The notes below the pieces were generated by a model. That model did no database searches and had not been told where the DNA came from. It worked only from the letters and a program-made list of their open reading frames with translations. Positions 44,267 to 52,792 of a stretch of DNA of 64,000 nt are shown here, in pieces. A program made the position numbers and the translations under genes. The stretch lies in the NCBI RefSeq assembly GCF_049671645.1, contig NZ_JBATVG010000023.1:124001-188000 (forward strand), read 5' to 3'. Numbering within the stretch: the stretch's first letter is position 1; every line of letters starts with the position of its first letter. Source of the DNA: Castellaniella sp049671645. Lineage in GTDB: Bacteria; Pseudomonadota; Gammaproteobacteria; Burkholderiales; Burkholderiaceae_B.

Positions 44267-46194
44267 GCTTGGGCTCCTGCCTGTTCACCGCCCAGATAGG
44301 CTTCGATCACCCGCGGGTCCGCCTGCACGTCCAGCGGCAGGCCTTCGGCGATCTTCTGGCCGAAGTCCAGCACCGACAGAGCATCGCAGACGCCCATCAC
44401 CACATCCATATGGTGCTCGATCAGAATCACGGTCAGGCCGCGCTCCTTGATCTTGCGCATGATGGCCAGCAGCTCTTCGATATCGGGCGCCGTCAACCCC
44501 GCGGCAGGCTCGTCCAGCAGCAACAGGTGCGGATCCAGGGCCAGCGCCCGGGCGATTTCCAGCAGGCGCTGCTTGCCATAGGGCAGGTTGCGGGCTTCCT
44601 CGCCGGCCAAGGACGCCAGGCCGACGAAATCCAGCAGCGCATAGGCGCGATCCCGCGCCGCCCGTTCTTCCCGGCGCCACAGCGGCAGACGCAGGGCGAT
44701 GCTGCTCAGGCCGCTCTTGAACGTGTGATGCAGGCCGACGAGGACGTTTTCCAGCGCCGTCATTTCGCCGAACAGCTGCACGTTCTGGAAGGTCCGCGCC
44801 ACGCCGCGAGCGGCGATCTCGGACGAGGTCAAGCCCGCCAGATCCTTGCCGGCAAAGACCACGGAACCCGAAGTCGGCACATAGATGCCGGTCAGCACGT
44901 TCATCATCGTGCTCTTGCCCGATCCGTTCGGCCCGATCAGGCCGTGGATCGTACCGCGCCGCACTTCCAGGTCGACCTCGTTGAGGGCCTTGAGTCCGCC
45001 GAACTGCATGATGGCCCGGCTGACCGAGAGCAGCACCCCATGCGAGGCATCCGGATCGCGGCCCACCTGGGCCAGGCCCGGCGTCGCCGGGGACGGCGCT
45101 TCGGCGTCATTCCGGCGCCTGCCCCAAAGCTGGGTGACGAACCCCACGATGCCGTCGGGCAGGTAATACACCACGAACAGGATCATCAGCCCGAAGATCG
45201 TCAGCCGCCAGTCGGTCATCTGCTCCAGGACCAGCGACCCCGCCGCCAGCGCCAGCGAGCCGACGACGGGCGCCGCCATGCGCTTCCAGGTGGCCCGGCC
45301 GCGCCGCACCGCCACCGTCGCGCCGATGGTCACCAGCACAGCCAGGCCGATGGCCAACGGACGGAACGTGGACACGTCATCCAGCATCTTGGGCAGCAAG
45401 ACGATGATGGCCGCCCCCAGCAGTGCGCCGGAGCGGGTCTTGCGCCCCCCCATGATGAGGGCCAGCAGGAACAGCACCATCAGTTCGAAGGTGTAGGTAT
45501 TGGGCGAGATGTACTGTTCGGAATACGCGTGCAGCGCGCCCGACAGCCCCGCCAGCCCGGCGCTGATGACGAAGGCCACGACCTTGTAGCGATAGACGGA
45601 TACGCCCATGCAATCGCAGGCGATCGGACTGTCGCGCAGGGCCTCGAAAGCACGGCCGTAATGCGAACGCGCGACCCGCTCGGTAAACAGCACCGACAGG
45701 GACAGCAGGCCCAGCACCAGCCAGAAGAACTCCGGGCCGGTCAGCATGTGGTCGCCGATCATGGGCTTGTCCAGGCTGATGCCCAAGGGCCCCGCCGTCA
45801 GGAAACCCATTTCATTGATCAGGATCTGGATGATGGTGCCGAAAGCCAGCGTGACCATCGCCAGGTAGGGACCCGTCACGCGCAGGGAAGGCAGCGCCAG
45901 GATCACGCCGAAGACGGCCGTGACCGCGATGGCCGCTGGAATCGTGACCCAGAAGGGCATGTTCAGCTGCAGGATCAGCACACCGACGGTATAGGCGCCG
46001 ATCCCGAACAGGCCGGCATGGCCCAGCGACACCTGGCCGGTGTAGCCCACGACGATGTCCAGCCCCAGCAGCAGCACTGCATAGATCAGGATCGTTTCGA
46101 TCAGATGCAGGTAGTACGGATTCTGCACCACCAATGGCACCGCGGCCAGGACGGCCGCCAGCGCCACAAACGAAAGCAATGACTTCTTGTTCAT
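44260..46194 (-). CDS. Fused LivM permease and LivG ATPase, second cluster
   Basis: One 644-residue frame holds two subunits that are separate in the first cluster. Residues 1 to about 350 form a LivM permease (VVGYTGQVSLGHAGLFGIGA, about ten helices, ending YYLPDGIVGFVTQLWG). A linker of about 35 residues (AEAPSPATPGLAQVG) follows. Then comes a LivG ATPase with Walker A LIGPNGSGKSTMM, ARTFQNVQLFGEM, Walker B LLLLDEPAAGL and VILIEHHMDVV. No stop or frameshift was seen in between. Such fusions occur in Burkholderiales importers. Its ATG lies 3 bp after the livH stop. Confidence 0.93.
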   Translation of the reverse strand: MNKKSLLSFVALAAVLAAVPLVVQNPYYLHLIETILIYAVLLLGLDIVVGYTGQVSLGHAGLFGIGAYTVGVLILQLNMPFWVTIPAAIAVTAVFGVILALPSLRVTGPYLAMVTLAFGTIIQILINEMGFLTAGPLGISLDKPMIGDHMLTGPEFFWLVLGLLSLSVLFTERVARSHYGRAFEALRDSPIACDCMGVSVYRYKVVAFVISAGLAGLSGALHAYSEQYISPNTYTFELMVLFLLALIMGGRKTRSGALLGAAIIVLLPKMLDDVSTFRPLAIGLAVLVTIGATVAVRRGRATWKRMAAPVVGSLALAAGSLVLEQMTDWRLTIFGLMILFVVYYLPDGIVGFVTQLWGRRRNDAEAPSPATPGLAQVGRDPDASHGVLLSVSRAIMQFGGLKALNEVDLEVRRGTIHGLIGPNGSGKSTMMNVLTGIYVPTSGSVVFAGKDLAGLTSSEIAARGVARTFQNVQLFGEMTALENVLVGLHHTFKSGLSSIALRLPLWRREERAARDRAYALLDFVGLASLAGEEARNLPYGKQRLLEIARALALDPHLLLLDEPAAGLTAPDIEELLAIMRKIKERGLTVILIEHHMDVVMGVCDALSVLDFGQKIAEGLPLDVQADPRVIEAYLGGEQAGAQAC

Positions 46195-46197
46195 GGA

Positions 46198-47073
46198 TCA
46201 GACCTTCTTGATCGCGGTTTTCCCGAACAGGCCGGCCGGACGCAACGTCAGCACGAGCAGCAGCAGGATCAGGCCGGGCACGTCCTTGTAGCCCGTGGAC
46301 AGGTAGAAACCGGTCATGGTTTCGATCACGCCCAGCAGCAGGCCGCCCACGATGGCGCCCATGCCGCTGTTGAGCCCGCCCACGATGGCGACCGCAAAGG
46401 CCTTCAGGCCCAGGACCGCGCCCATCGAAGCGCCCGTCAGCGTGAGCGGCGCCACCAGCACGCCGGCGAAAGCCGCCGTCAGCGACGACAAGGCGTAGGA
46501 AAATGTGATCACCAGCTTGGTGTTGATGCCCATGAGGCCGGCCGCATCCCGGTCGCCCGAGGTGGCCACCACGGCCTTGCCGTAGATCGAGGTGCGGTTG
46601 AACAGCTCGATGGCCCCCATGATCAGCAAGGCCCCGCCGACCACCAGCAGCTCCATCGGCAGGATATGGGCGCCGAAGACCGTGAATGGCGTTTCGGACA
46701 CAGGCGACGGGAAGCGCAGCGCATCCCGGCCCCAGACGTTCTCCGCCACGTTGCGAAAGATGATGCCCAGGGCGATGGTCGCCATGATCCAGCCGAATTC
46801 GGACCGGGCTTCGATCGCCGGGCGCACCGCCACGCGTTCGACCACGGCGCCCTGCAGCATGCCGAAGATGCAGACCAGGGGAATCATCAGCCAGTAGCTG
46901 ACACCAAAGCCGACCAGCGTCAGCCCCACCAGCCCCCCCAGCATCAGGGCATCGCCCTGGCCGAAGTTCAGGGTCTCGGAGGTGGCATACGTCAGTTGAT
47001 AACCAAAGGCAATGACCGCATAGATCATGCCCAGCGCAATGCCGCTATAGGCAAGCTGCAGAAAAATCGTCAT
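46198..47073 (-). CDS. livH: Liv-type ABC importer permease LivH, second cluster
   Basis: The ATG at 47073 gives 291 residues. The LivH fingerprint is GMIYAVIAFGYQLTYATSET followed by LNFGQGDALMLG. The coupling segment TSIYGKAVVATSGDRDAAGL is near the middle, and the end reads LRPAGLFGKTAIKKV. It pairs with the permease half of the fused protein downstream. A strong inverted repeat lies between this gene and livK. Confidence 0.92.
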   Translation of the reverse strand: MTIFLQLAYSGIALGMIYAVIAFGYQLTYATSETLNFGQGDALMLGGLVGLTLVGFGVSYWLMIPLVCIFGMLQGAVVERVAVRPAIEARSEFGWIMATIALGIIFRNVAENVWGRDALRFPSPVSETPFTVFGAHILPMELLVVGGALLIMGAIELFNRTSIYGKAVVATSGDRDAAGLMGINTKLVITFSYALSSLTAAFAGVLVAPLTLTGASMGAVLGLKAFAVAIVGGLNSGMGAIVGGLLLGVIETMTGFYLSTGYKDVPGLILLLLVLTLRPAGLFGKTAIKKV

Positions 47074-47091
47074 GACACATTCCAACGAAAC

Positions 47092-47127
47092 GCGCCGTCC
47101 GGCAGGCGGAACCGCACCGGACGGCGC
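47092..47127 (-). terminator. 11-bp inverted repeat between livK and livH, second cluster
   Basis: Perfect arms GCGCCGTCCGG (47092-47102) and CCGGACGGCGC (47117-47127) enclose a 14-base loop in the 116-bp gap downstream of livK. Without a T run it is more likely an attenuator or mRNA-protecting stem than a full stop, which would give more binding protein than permease. Confidence 0.6.
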
Positions 47128-47189
47128 TGCACGACATGCCTCTCCGGCGGGCCGTCAGGCCGCCGCGAGAAGACACGAATCAGGCAGGG

Positions 47190-48404
47190 TTACTGCGCGG
47201 CCTGCCCGGAGTTGGCGATGCTGCGCTTTTCGTCTTCCGCGTGCGCGAAGATCACGCGGCCCTTGGACACCTCGCCCATGTACACCATGTCGGGAGAATC
47301 GATGGTTTCGTGGTCGGTCGCCGAGTACGGCTGTTTGTAGGTCATGATCACGCCTTCAACCGGCTTTTGCAGGTTTTCCAGCGCCGCGCGGATGTCCGGG
47401 CCCTTGGTGCTGCCGGCCTGCTGGATGGCGGCCGCCAGCAGCAGGACGGAGTCATAGCCCTGAGCAGCCGACACCGCCGACTCCATCACGCCGTTCTTCG
47501 GTTGATCCGCCTTGACGTAGGCGTCGATGAACGCCTTGCGCTTGGGCGTGTTGGGGTTCTGGATGAAGGTCTGCGGCATCAGGGCGCCGTCGCCGTTGGC
47601 GCGGGCCGTATCGATGAAGTTGGCCATGGCCAGGGTCCAGCTGCCGATCATCGGCACCTTCCAGCCCAGTTTCGCCATGCCATTGGCCAGCTGCGCCAGC
47701 TCGGGTCCGATGGCGTAGGTCAGCAGCGCCTCGGCGCCGGCTTCCTTGGCGCGAAGCAGTTGCGCGGTCATGTCGACGTCACCGATATTGAATTTTTCCT
47801 CGGCAACCGGTTTGACGCCCAGCTTTTCCAGGGCCTTTTCCATGTCCTCGCGGCCCAGTTGGCCGTAGTTGGTCGAGTCGGCCATGATGGCGACCTTCTT
47901 GAAACCGCGCTTGGTCACGGCTTCGGCGGCGATCATTGGCGCCTGGATATTGTCCGCGGCCGAAGTGCGGAACACGTAGTTGTGCGGGTATTTCGGCTGT
48001 TCAAACTGCCGGGACACCAGCGTGCCCGTGGACACATTGACGAGGACCGGAATCTGGGCCTGCTGGTAGAAACGCGTGCCCGCCAGCGCCACGCCGGTAT
48101 TGATGAACCCCAGGGATGCCACCACCCGTTCGCGATTGATCAGTTCCTGGGCGATCTGCACGCCGCGTTCGTTCTTGGCCTCGTCATCGCGTTCGACCAG
48201 TTCCAGCTGGCGGCCCAGCACGCCGCCCTGCGCATTGATCTCCTGGGCGGCGATGCGCACGCCTTCGCGCATGCTGACGCCCATGGAGGACGAGCCCCCG
48301 GTGTACGGGCCGGACACGCCGATCTTGATGGTGTCCGCCGCTTGCACCGTGGCGGCCAGCGACAACGTCAGCGCGGCGGCCAGGCAGGTCTTGGAAAATT
48401 TCAT
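47190..48404 (-). CDS. livK: Periplasmic substrate-binding protein of the second Liv-type importer
   Basis: The 404-residue precursor has a signal peptide (CLAAALTLSLAATVQA) and a Peripla_BP_6 fold beginning TIKIGVSGPYTGGSSSMGVS. Typical segments are GVRIAAQEINAQGGVLGRQL and NYGQLGREDMEKAL. The ligand cannot be named; amino acids, amides or aromatic acids are all used by this family. AGGAGA precedes the ATG. It is the first gene of its operon, downstream of a LysR gene on the same strand. Confidence 0.92.
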   Translation of the reverse strand: MKFSKTCLAAALTLSLAATVQAADTIKIGVSGPYTGGSSSMGVSMREGVRIAAQEINAQGGVLGRQLELVERDDEAKNERGVQIAQELINRERVVASLGFINTGVALAGTRFYQQAQIPVLVNVSTGTLVSRQFEQPKYPHNYVFRTSAADNIQAPMIAAEAVTKRGFKKVAIMADSTNYGQLGREDMEKALEKLGVKPVAEEKFNIGDVDMTAQLLRAKEAGAEALLTYAIGPELAQLANGMAKLGWKVPMIGSWTLAMANFIDTARANGDGALMPQTFIQNPNTPKRKAFIDAYVKADQPKNGVMESAVSAAQGYDSVLLLAAAIQQAGSTKGPDIRAALENLQKPVEGVIMTYKQPYSATDHETIDSPDMVYMGEVSKGRVIFAHAEDEKRSIANSGQAAQ

Positions 48405-48545
48405 GAAGTCTCCTGTGCGTGATGCGGCCGACTGTCGACGCCGGCCATGAATGGTATCGGCGGAAAGTCTAGCGATCCGTCACAGGAGCGGTTGGAAAAT
48501 GCCTCGGGGCAGGGCGGAAAATAATTCCGCACCCGATCACCCCCC
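48405..48545 (-). promoter_or_regulatory. Presumed promoter region of the second Liv operon
   Basis: The 141-bp gap between the LysR gene and livK has the inverted arms GGCCG/CGGCC around GTCGAC (48429-48449) and an AGGAGA ribosome site. A CCCCCTAGGGGG palindrome (48542-48553) overlaps the end of the LysR gene. I found no convincing -10/-35 pair and no copy of the TGTCA-N6-CGACA dyad. Confidence 0.35.
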
Positions 48546-49460
48546 CTAGGGGGAGACCGGAGTCCGGCGGCAGAGGTCCCGGAGCCATAGGGAAAACGAT
48601 AATCTGATTCCCATCAGCGGCACGGAGGCATCGTGACACAGGTAGTAATGGGAATCCGGCGCCGCCGTCACCGAAAAAGGCGCGACCAGCTGCCCTGTCT
48701 GCAGACAATGGCCCGCCAGGCTGCGCCGTGTGATCATCACCCCCTGACCGGCGCAGGCGGCCGCCATGGCCATGCCCAGATCGAAGAAGCTCACCCCTTC
48801 CTCGGGCTCGGGCCAGTCCAGTCCCGCCGCGTCGAACCAGGGCTTCCAGGGATCCAGGGGACTGTGCAGCAAATGACTGTGCAGCAGGTCGGAGGGCTGG
48901 CGCAAGGGACCGTGGCGGCGCAGATACTCCGGCGAGCACGCCGGAAAGACCACGTCGTCGGTCAACAGCTCGGAGACGGCCCCGGGATAGCGCCCCAGCC
49001 CGAACCGGATCCAGAAATCGGCCTGGGACGGCCCGATGTCCAGGTAAGGGATGGACATCACGACGCTGAGATCCAGGTTGGGGTGCATCTGCATGAATTC
49101 ATGCAGATGCGGCCCGAGCACCCAGTGGCCGAAGGACGGGGTGGTCACCAGGCGCAGGCTTTCGCGCGGTTTCTTGGCTCGATGGTGCAGGGAGACGTCC
49201 GACAGCAGATGCAGCGCCGTCCCGATCTGCTCCAGGTATTCATGGCCGACGGCCGTCAGCACCACGCCCCGGCTGCCCCGATCGAACAAGGGCTGACCCA
49301 GCAGGGCTTCCAGCTGGGTGATGCGTTTTCCCACCGCACTGGCCGTGAGGCAGAGTTCCTCGGCCGCCCGGCCGAAAGAACCCAACCGGGCGGCTGATTC
49401 AAACGCCCGTATCGTCGCCAGGGAAGGCAGGCGGATATGCTGTTGGGCGAGTGGCATCAT
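48546..49460 (-). CDS. LysR-family transcriptional regulator, GcvA-like
   Basis: The tandem ATGs at 49460 and 49457 follow a GGATCC stretch; I used the first, giving 304 residues. The N-terminal helix-turn-helix has LPSLATIRAFESAARLGSFG, AAEELCLTASAVGKRI and LEALLGQPLFDRGSRG. The C-terminal effector domain follows. It is closest to the GcvA/AmpR branch by the LPSL and ASAVS-like features. It lies 141 bp upstream of the second livK on the same strand and 85 bp after cysN, so its target could be the Liv operon, but no operator was identified. Confidence 0.9.
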   Translation of the reverse strand: MMPLAQQHIRLPSLATIRAFESAARLGSFGRAAEELCLTASAVGKRITQLEALLGQPLFDRGSRGVVLTAVGHEYLEQIGTALHLLSDVSLHHRAKKPRESLRLVTTPSFGHWVLGPHLHEFMQMHPNLDLSVVMSIPYLDIGPSQADFWIRFGLGRYPGAVSELLTDDVVFPACSPEYLRRHGPLRQPSDLLHSHLLHSPLDPWKPWFDAAGLDWPEPEEGVSFFDLGMAMAAACAGQGVMITRRSLAGHCLQTGQLVAPFSVTAAPDSHYYLCHDASVPLMGIRLSFSLWLRDLCRRTPVSP

Positions 49461-49545
49461 CGCAGGATCCCTGGCGCTGATTGGACAAGTGATCCGGCAT
49501 TGTGTCACAGCATCCGGTCACCGCCTACCCGGCGCGCCCGCGCAA

Positions 49546-50847
49546 TCACCCCAGGCGCACCAACCCGGCGGCGGCCGTCTGGTTCGTGGCGGTGTCGATC
49601 AGGATGAACGAGCCCGTCGCCCGCTGGGTTCCATAGTCATCCAGCGCCAGGGCGTCGCGGGTGCGCAGCCGGACCCGGCCGATGTCGTTCATGGCCAGGG
49701 TGCCGTGCCAGTCCACGGAACGCAGCTCGTGGATATCGCGCCGGGTTTCCACCGCCTGGATGCGGGCCTGGGTCAGGCGGCTGCCCAATTTCAGCCAGTA
49801 CAGGCGGGCGGGGTTCAGCGCCTGCTGGTCCAGCCAGCACAGATCCGCATCGAAATCCTGCCGCAAAGCGGGCCGCGCATGATCATCGACCAGCAGATCG
49901 CCGCGCGACACATCGATGTCGCGGTCCAGCACCACCGTGATGCTGTCGCCGGGCCGGGCTTCTTCCAGTTCCTGGTCCCCGCGCAGCAGACGCGCGATGG
50001 TCGCCGGTTCCTGGCTGGGCAGGACCTGCACGGCATCGCCCACCCGCCAGGCGCCGCCCTGCAATTGGCCGGCATAGCCCCGGAAGGCGTCGGGGCCGCT
50101 GCCCTGGTGGCGGATGACCCACTGCACGAAAAAACGGGCCTGGCCGTTGCCCTGGTGCGGGTCCAGCGGCAGGCTTTCCAGCAGCGGCAGCAGCGGCAGG
50201 CCGCGATACCAGGGGGTCAGGCTGCTGGGCTGCACGACGTTGTCGCCCGACAGGGCCGACAGGGGCACGATGTGGAAATGAGGGATTTCCAGCCGCGCGG
50301 CCAGATCCTGGTAGGCGGCATGGATGCGGTCGAATACCCCCTTGTCCCAGCCCACCAGATCCATCTTGTTCACGGCCACGATGATGTGCTGCAGGCCCAG
50401 CAGGCGCGCCAAAGTGCTGTGCCGCTTGGTCTGCGGCAGCAGTTCGCCATCGACCACCCGGCTGGCGTCGATCAGGATGATGGCGGCATCGGCCGTCGAG
50501 GCCCCCGTCACCATGTTGCGCGTGTATTGTTCATGTCCCGGCGCGTCCGCCACGATGAACTTGCGCACCGGCGTGGCGAAATAGCGGTAGGCGACGTCGA
50601 TGGTGATGCCCTGCTCCCGTTCGGCCTCCAGGCCGTCGGTCAGCAGAGCCAGGTCGTATTGCGCATCCGGCGCACGGGTGTATTTGGACCCGGCGATGGC
50701 TTGCAACTGATCGGCGAACACGCCCTTGCTGTCCAGCAGCAGGCGCCCGATCAGGGTGGATTTGCCGTCGTCCACGGAGCCCGCCGTGATCAGACGCAAG
50801 ACGCCGGTTTCAGGGTCGGCCGGCCATTGTTCATTGATCGCATTCAT
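49546..50847 (-). CDS. cysN: Sulfate adenylyltransferase GTPase subunit CysN
   Basis: This 433-residue elongation-factor-like GTPase drives synthesis of adenylyl sulfate by CysD. GTP motifs are GSVDDGKSTLIGRLL, DAPGHEQYTRNM and NKMDLVGWD. The translation-factor beta-barrel domains II and III follow. There is no fused CysC (APS kinase) domain, in keeping with the APS-type reductase encoded by cysH. It overlaps cysD by 1 bp (TGATG). Confidence 0.95.
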   Translation of the reverse strand: MNAINEQWPADPETGVLRLITAGSVDDGKSTLIGRLLLDSKGVFADQLQAIAGSKYTRAPDAQYDLALLTDGLEAEREQGITIDVAYRYFATPVRKFIVADAPGHEQYTRNMVTGASTADAAIILIDASRVVDGELLPQTKRHSTLARLLGLQHIIVAVNKMDLVGWDKGVFDRIHAAYQDLAARLEIPHFHIVPLSALSGDNVVQPSSLTPWYRGLPLLPLLESLPLDPHQGNGQARFFVQWVIRHQGSGPDAFRGYAGQLQGGAWRVGDAVQVLPSQEPATIARLLRGDQELEEARPGDSITVVLDRDIDVSRGDLLVDDHARPALRQDFDADLCWLDQQALNPARLYWLKLGSRLTQARIQAVETRRDIHELRSVDWHGTLAMNDIGRVRLRTRDALALDDYGTQRATGSFILIDTATNQTAAAGLVRLG

Positions 50848-51764
50848 CAGAAATATCCTTGTTTCTTGCGTCGTTCCATCGACGCTTCGGAAGTCTGGTC
50901 GTCCATGCGCGTGGCGCCGCGCTCGGTCAGGGTGGCGACCGCCGTCTCGGCGATGATGTCGGCCGGCGTCGCGGCGTCGGATGCCACCGGGCAGGTGCAG
51001 GACACGTCGCCCACGGTACGAAAGCGCACGGTCAGGCGCTCGCCCCGTTCGCCCTCTCGCGGCGGCGTCAGGGGGGTCACGGGGACCAGCAGCCCCTGGC
51101 GGCGCACGACCTCGCGTTCATGCGCGTAATACAGGGACGGCAACGCCAGCCGCTCACGTTCGATGTATTGCCAGACATCCAGCTCCGTCCAGTTGGAAAT
51201 GGGGAACACGCGAATGTTCTCGCCGGGGTGGACGCGCGTGTTGTACAGGTTCCAGAGTTCCGGGCGCTGGGCCTTGGGGTCCCATTGGCCGAATTCGTCG
51301 CGAAAGGAACAGATGCGTTCCTTGGCACGGGCCTTTTCCTCATCGCGCCGGGCGCCGCCGATGCAGGCATCGAAACCGAATTCCGCGATGGCTTCGAGCA
51401 GCGTCGTGGCCTGCGCGGCATTGCGCGAATCCGTGGCATGGCGCAGCACCACCGTGCCCCGGGCGATGGAATCCTCGACGCCGCGCACGATCAGTTCTTC
51501 GCCCAGTTCCGCCACGTGGCGGTCCCGGAAGGCGATGACTTCGGGGAAATTGTGCCCGGTGTCGATGTGCATCAGGGGAAAAGGGAAACGCCCCGGACGA
51601 AAGGCCTTTTCCGCCAGCCGCAAGAGCACGCAGGAATCCTTGCCCCCGGAAAACAGCAGCACGGGCCGCGCGCACTCGGCGGCGACTTCGCGCAGGATGT
51701 GGATGGCTTCGGATTCCAGCCAGTCCAGGTGAGTACGGGTCGAGGAAGCAATCGCAGTCGTCAT
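50847..51764 (-). CDS. cysD: Sulfate adenylyltransferase subunit CysD
   Basis: The ATG at 51764, overlapping the cysH stop, gives 305 residues. The PP-loop for ATP is LLFSGGKDSCVLLRLAEKAF, and the C-terminal REGERGERLTVRFRTVGD and MERRKKQGYF are standard CysD features. It adenylates sulfate together with CysN. The middle gene of cysH-cysD-cysN. Confidence 0.96.
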   Translation of the reverse strand: MTTAIASSTRTHLDWLESEAIHILREVAAECARPVLLFSGGKDSCVLLRLAEKAFRPGRFPFPLMHIDTGHNFPEVIAFRDRHVAELGEELIVRGVEDSIARGTVVLRHATDSRNAAQATTLLEAIAEFGFDACIGGARRDEEKARAKERICSFRDEFGQWDPKAQRPELWNLYNTRVHPGENIRVFPISNWTELDVWQYIERERLALPSLYYAHEREVVRRQGLLVPVTPLTPPREGERGERLTVRFRTVGDVSCTCPVASDAATPADIIAETAVATLTERGATRMDDQTSEASMERRKKQGYF

Positions 51765-52537
51765 GATGAAAAGATGGATTCGACAGAAACAGGGTGAAGG
51801 GGATCGACCGCCCTGGGGCGCACCCCGGGACGATCCGTCAGGTTGGAGGCGTGCAGGCCGCATTCGCGGCTATCGCGCTGCTCCCACCACCAGCGGCCGG
51901 CGCGGGGATCCTCCCCCGGGCGCACGGCCCGGGTACAGGGCTCGCAACCGATGGAGGGATAGCCCCGGTCGTGCAGGGGGTTGTAAGGGACGTCCAGCGC
52001 CCGCACGACGGCCCAGACCTCGTCGGCCGACCAGGCCGCCAGCGGATTGAATTTCCGCAGGCCGAAGGCGTCGTCCCACTGTGATTCGGGAAGCTCCGTG
52101 CGCGTCACGGACTGTTCGCGGCGCTGGCCCGTGATCCAGGCGGAATGCCCCGCCAGCGCCCGGCGCAGGGGCTCGACCTTGCGGATGCCGCAGCATTCCT
52201 TGCGCAACGCGACACTGTCGTAAAAAGCGAATTCCCCATGCGCCGTCACGTGCGCCTGAACGGCGGCCGGATCGGGATGCATGACCCGCACGTCGATGCC
52301 GTAGCGGTCACGGATCACGTCCACCAAGGCGACGGTCTGCGCATGCAACCGTCCGGTATCCAGCATGAAGACACCCAGGGGCCGCGGCAGTTGCGCCAGG
52401 GCATGGATCAGCAAGGTGTCCTCGACGCCCATGGACGAGGCCAGGACGGCATCCGGATGAGCCGCGGCAATCGTCTCCAGGCGAGCCAGCAAGGCCTGCC
52501 ATTGGTTCGAGAGCGGGGCGGTCAGAGGGGTGGGCAC
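51761..52537 (-). CDS. cysH: Adenylyl-sulfate (APS) reductase, CysH family
   Basis: I placed the start at the GTG at 52537 because GGAGAA precedes it; the nearby ATG at 52542 is out of frame and the longer frame has no similarity. The 258 residues have the PP-loop ASSMGVEDTLLIHAL and LDTGRLHAQT. The catalytic Cys is in RECGLH near the end. Cys pairs KECCGIRK and GCEPC bind a [4Fe-4S] cluster, which marks the APS-using rather than the PAPS-using type. It makes sulfite and leads the cysHDN operon. A sulfite reductase gene is not in the window. Confidence 0.93.
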   Translation of the reverse strand: MPTPLTAPLSNQWQALLARLETIAAAHPDAVLASSMGVEDTLLIHALAQLPRPLGVFMLDTGRLHAQTVALVDVIRDRYGIDVRVMHPDPAAVQAHVTAHGEFAFYDSVALRKECCGIRKVEPLRRALAGHSAWITGQRREQSVTRTELPESQWDDAFGLRKFNPLAAWSADEVWAVVRALDVPYNPLHDRGYPSIGCEPCTRAVRPGEDPRAGRWWWEQRDSRECGLHASNLTDRPGVRPRAVDPLHPVSVESIFSS

Positions 52538-52792
52538 GGCATGTTCTCCATCGAGGCGGCAGGAACGGGCAACGCCGACCTGCGACGAAGCCCAGTGTGC
52601 CCGCGCGGACACCGCAACGGAACGAACAAATCGTTGATTCCATATAACCCCGGAAACGCCCGGGCCGGCGCGGCGCGGCCCTCCGCAGGAGAATTCTTCC
52701 GCCCCCCGACTCCACAGAAGCGCGAGGCCGCACTAAAATGGTGCCGGTTGTATGTCCTTGTCATTTCTGAATTCATCAAAAGGCTGCACATC
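52538..52792. promoter_or_regulatory. Divergent control region between cysH and gdhA
   Basis: At 255 bp this is one of the longest gaps in the window. Towards gdhA, TCCACA (52711-52716) and TAAAAT (52734-52739) are spaced by 17 bp. On the cysH side, a locally AT-rich stretch 52620-52648 (minus-strand GGTTATATGGAATCAACGAT and TTTGTTCGTT) resembles the activator-dependent promoters of sulfur genes controlled by CysB-type regulators. I saw no small open frame worth calling. Confidence 0.4.

Noticed and set aside
48429..48449. GGCCG/CGGCC dyad around GTCGAC upstream of the second livK as a regulator site
   Set aside because: The arms are short and GC-rich, expected often by chance in this base composition. 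No matching site elsewhere in the window was noticed.
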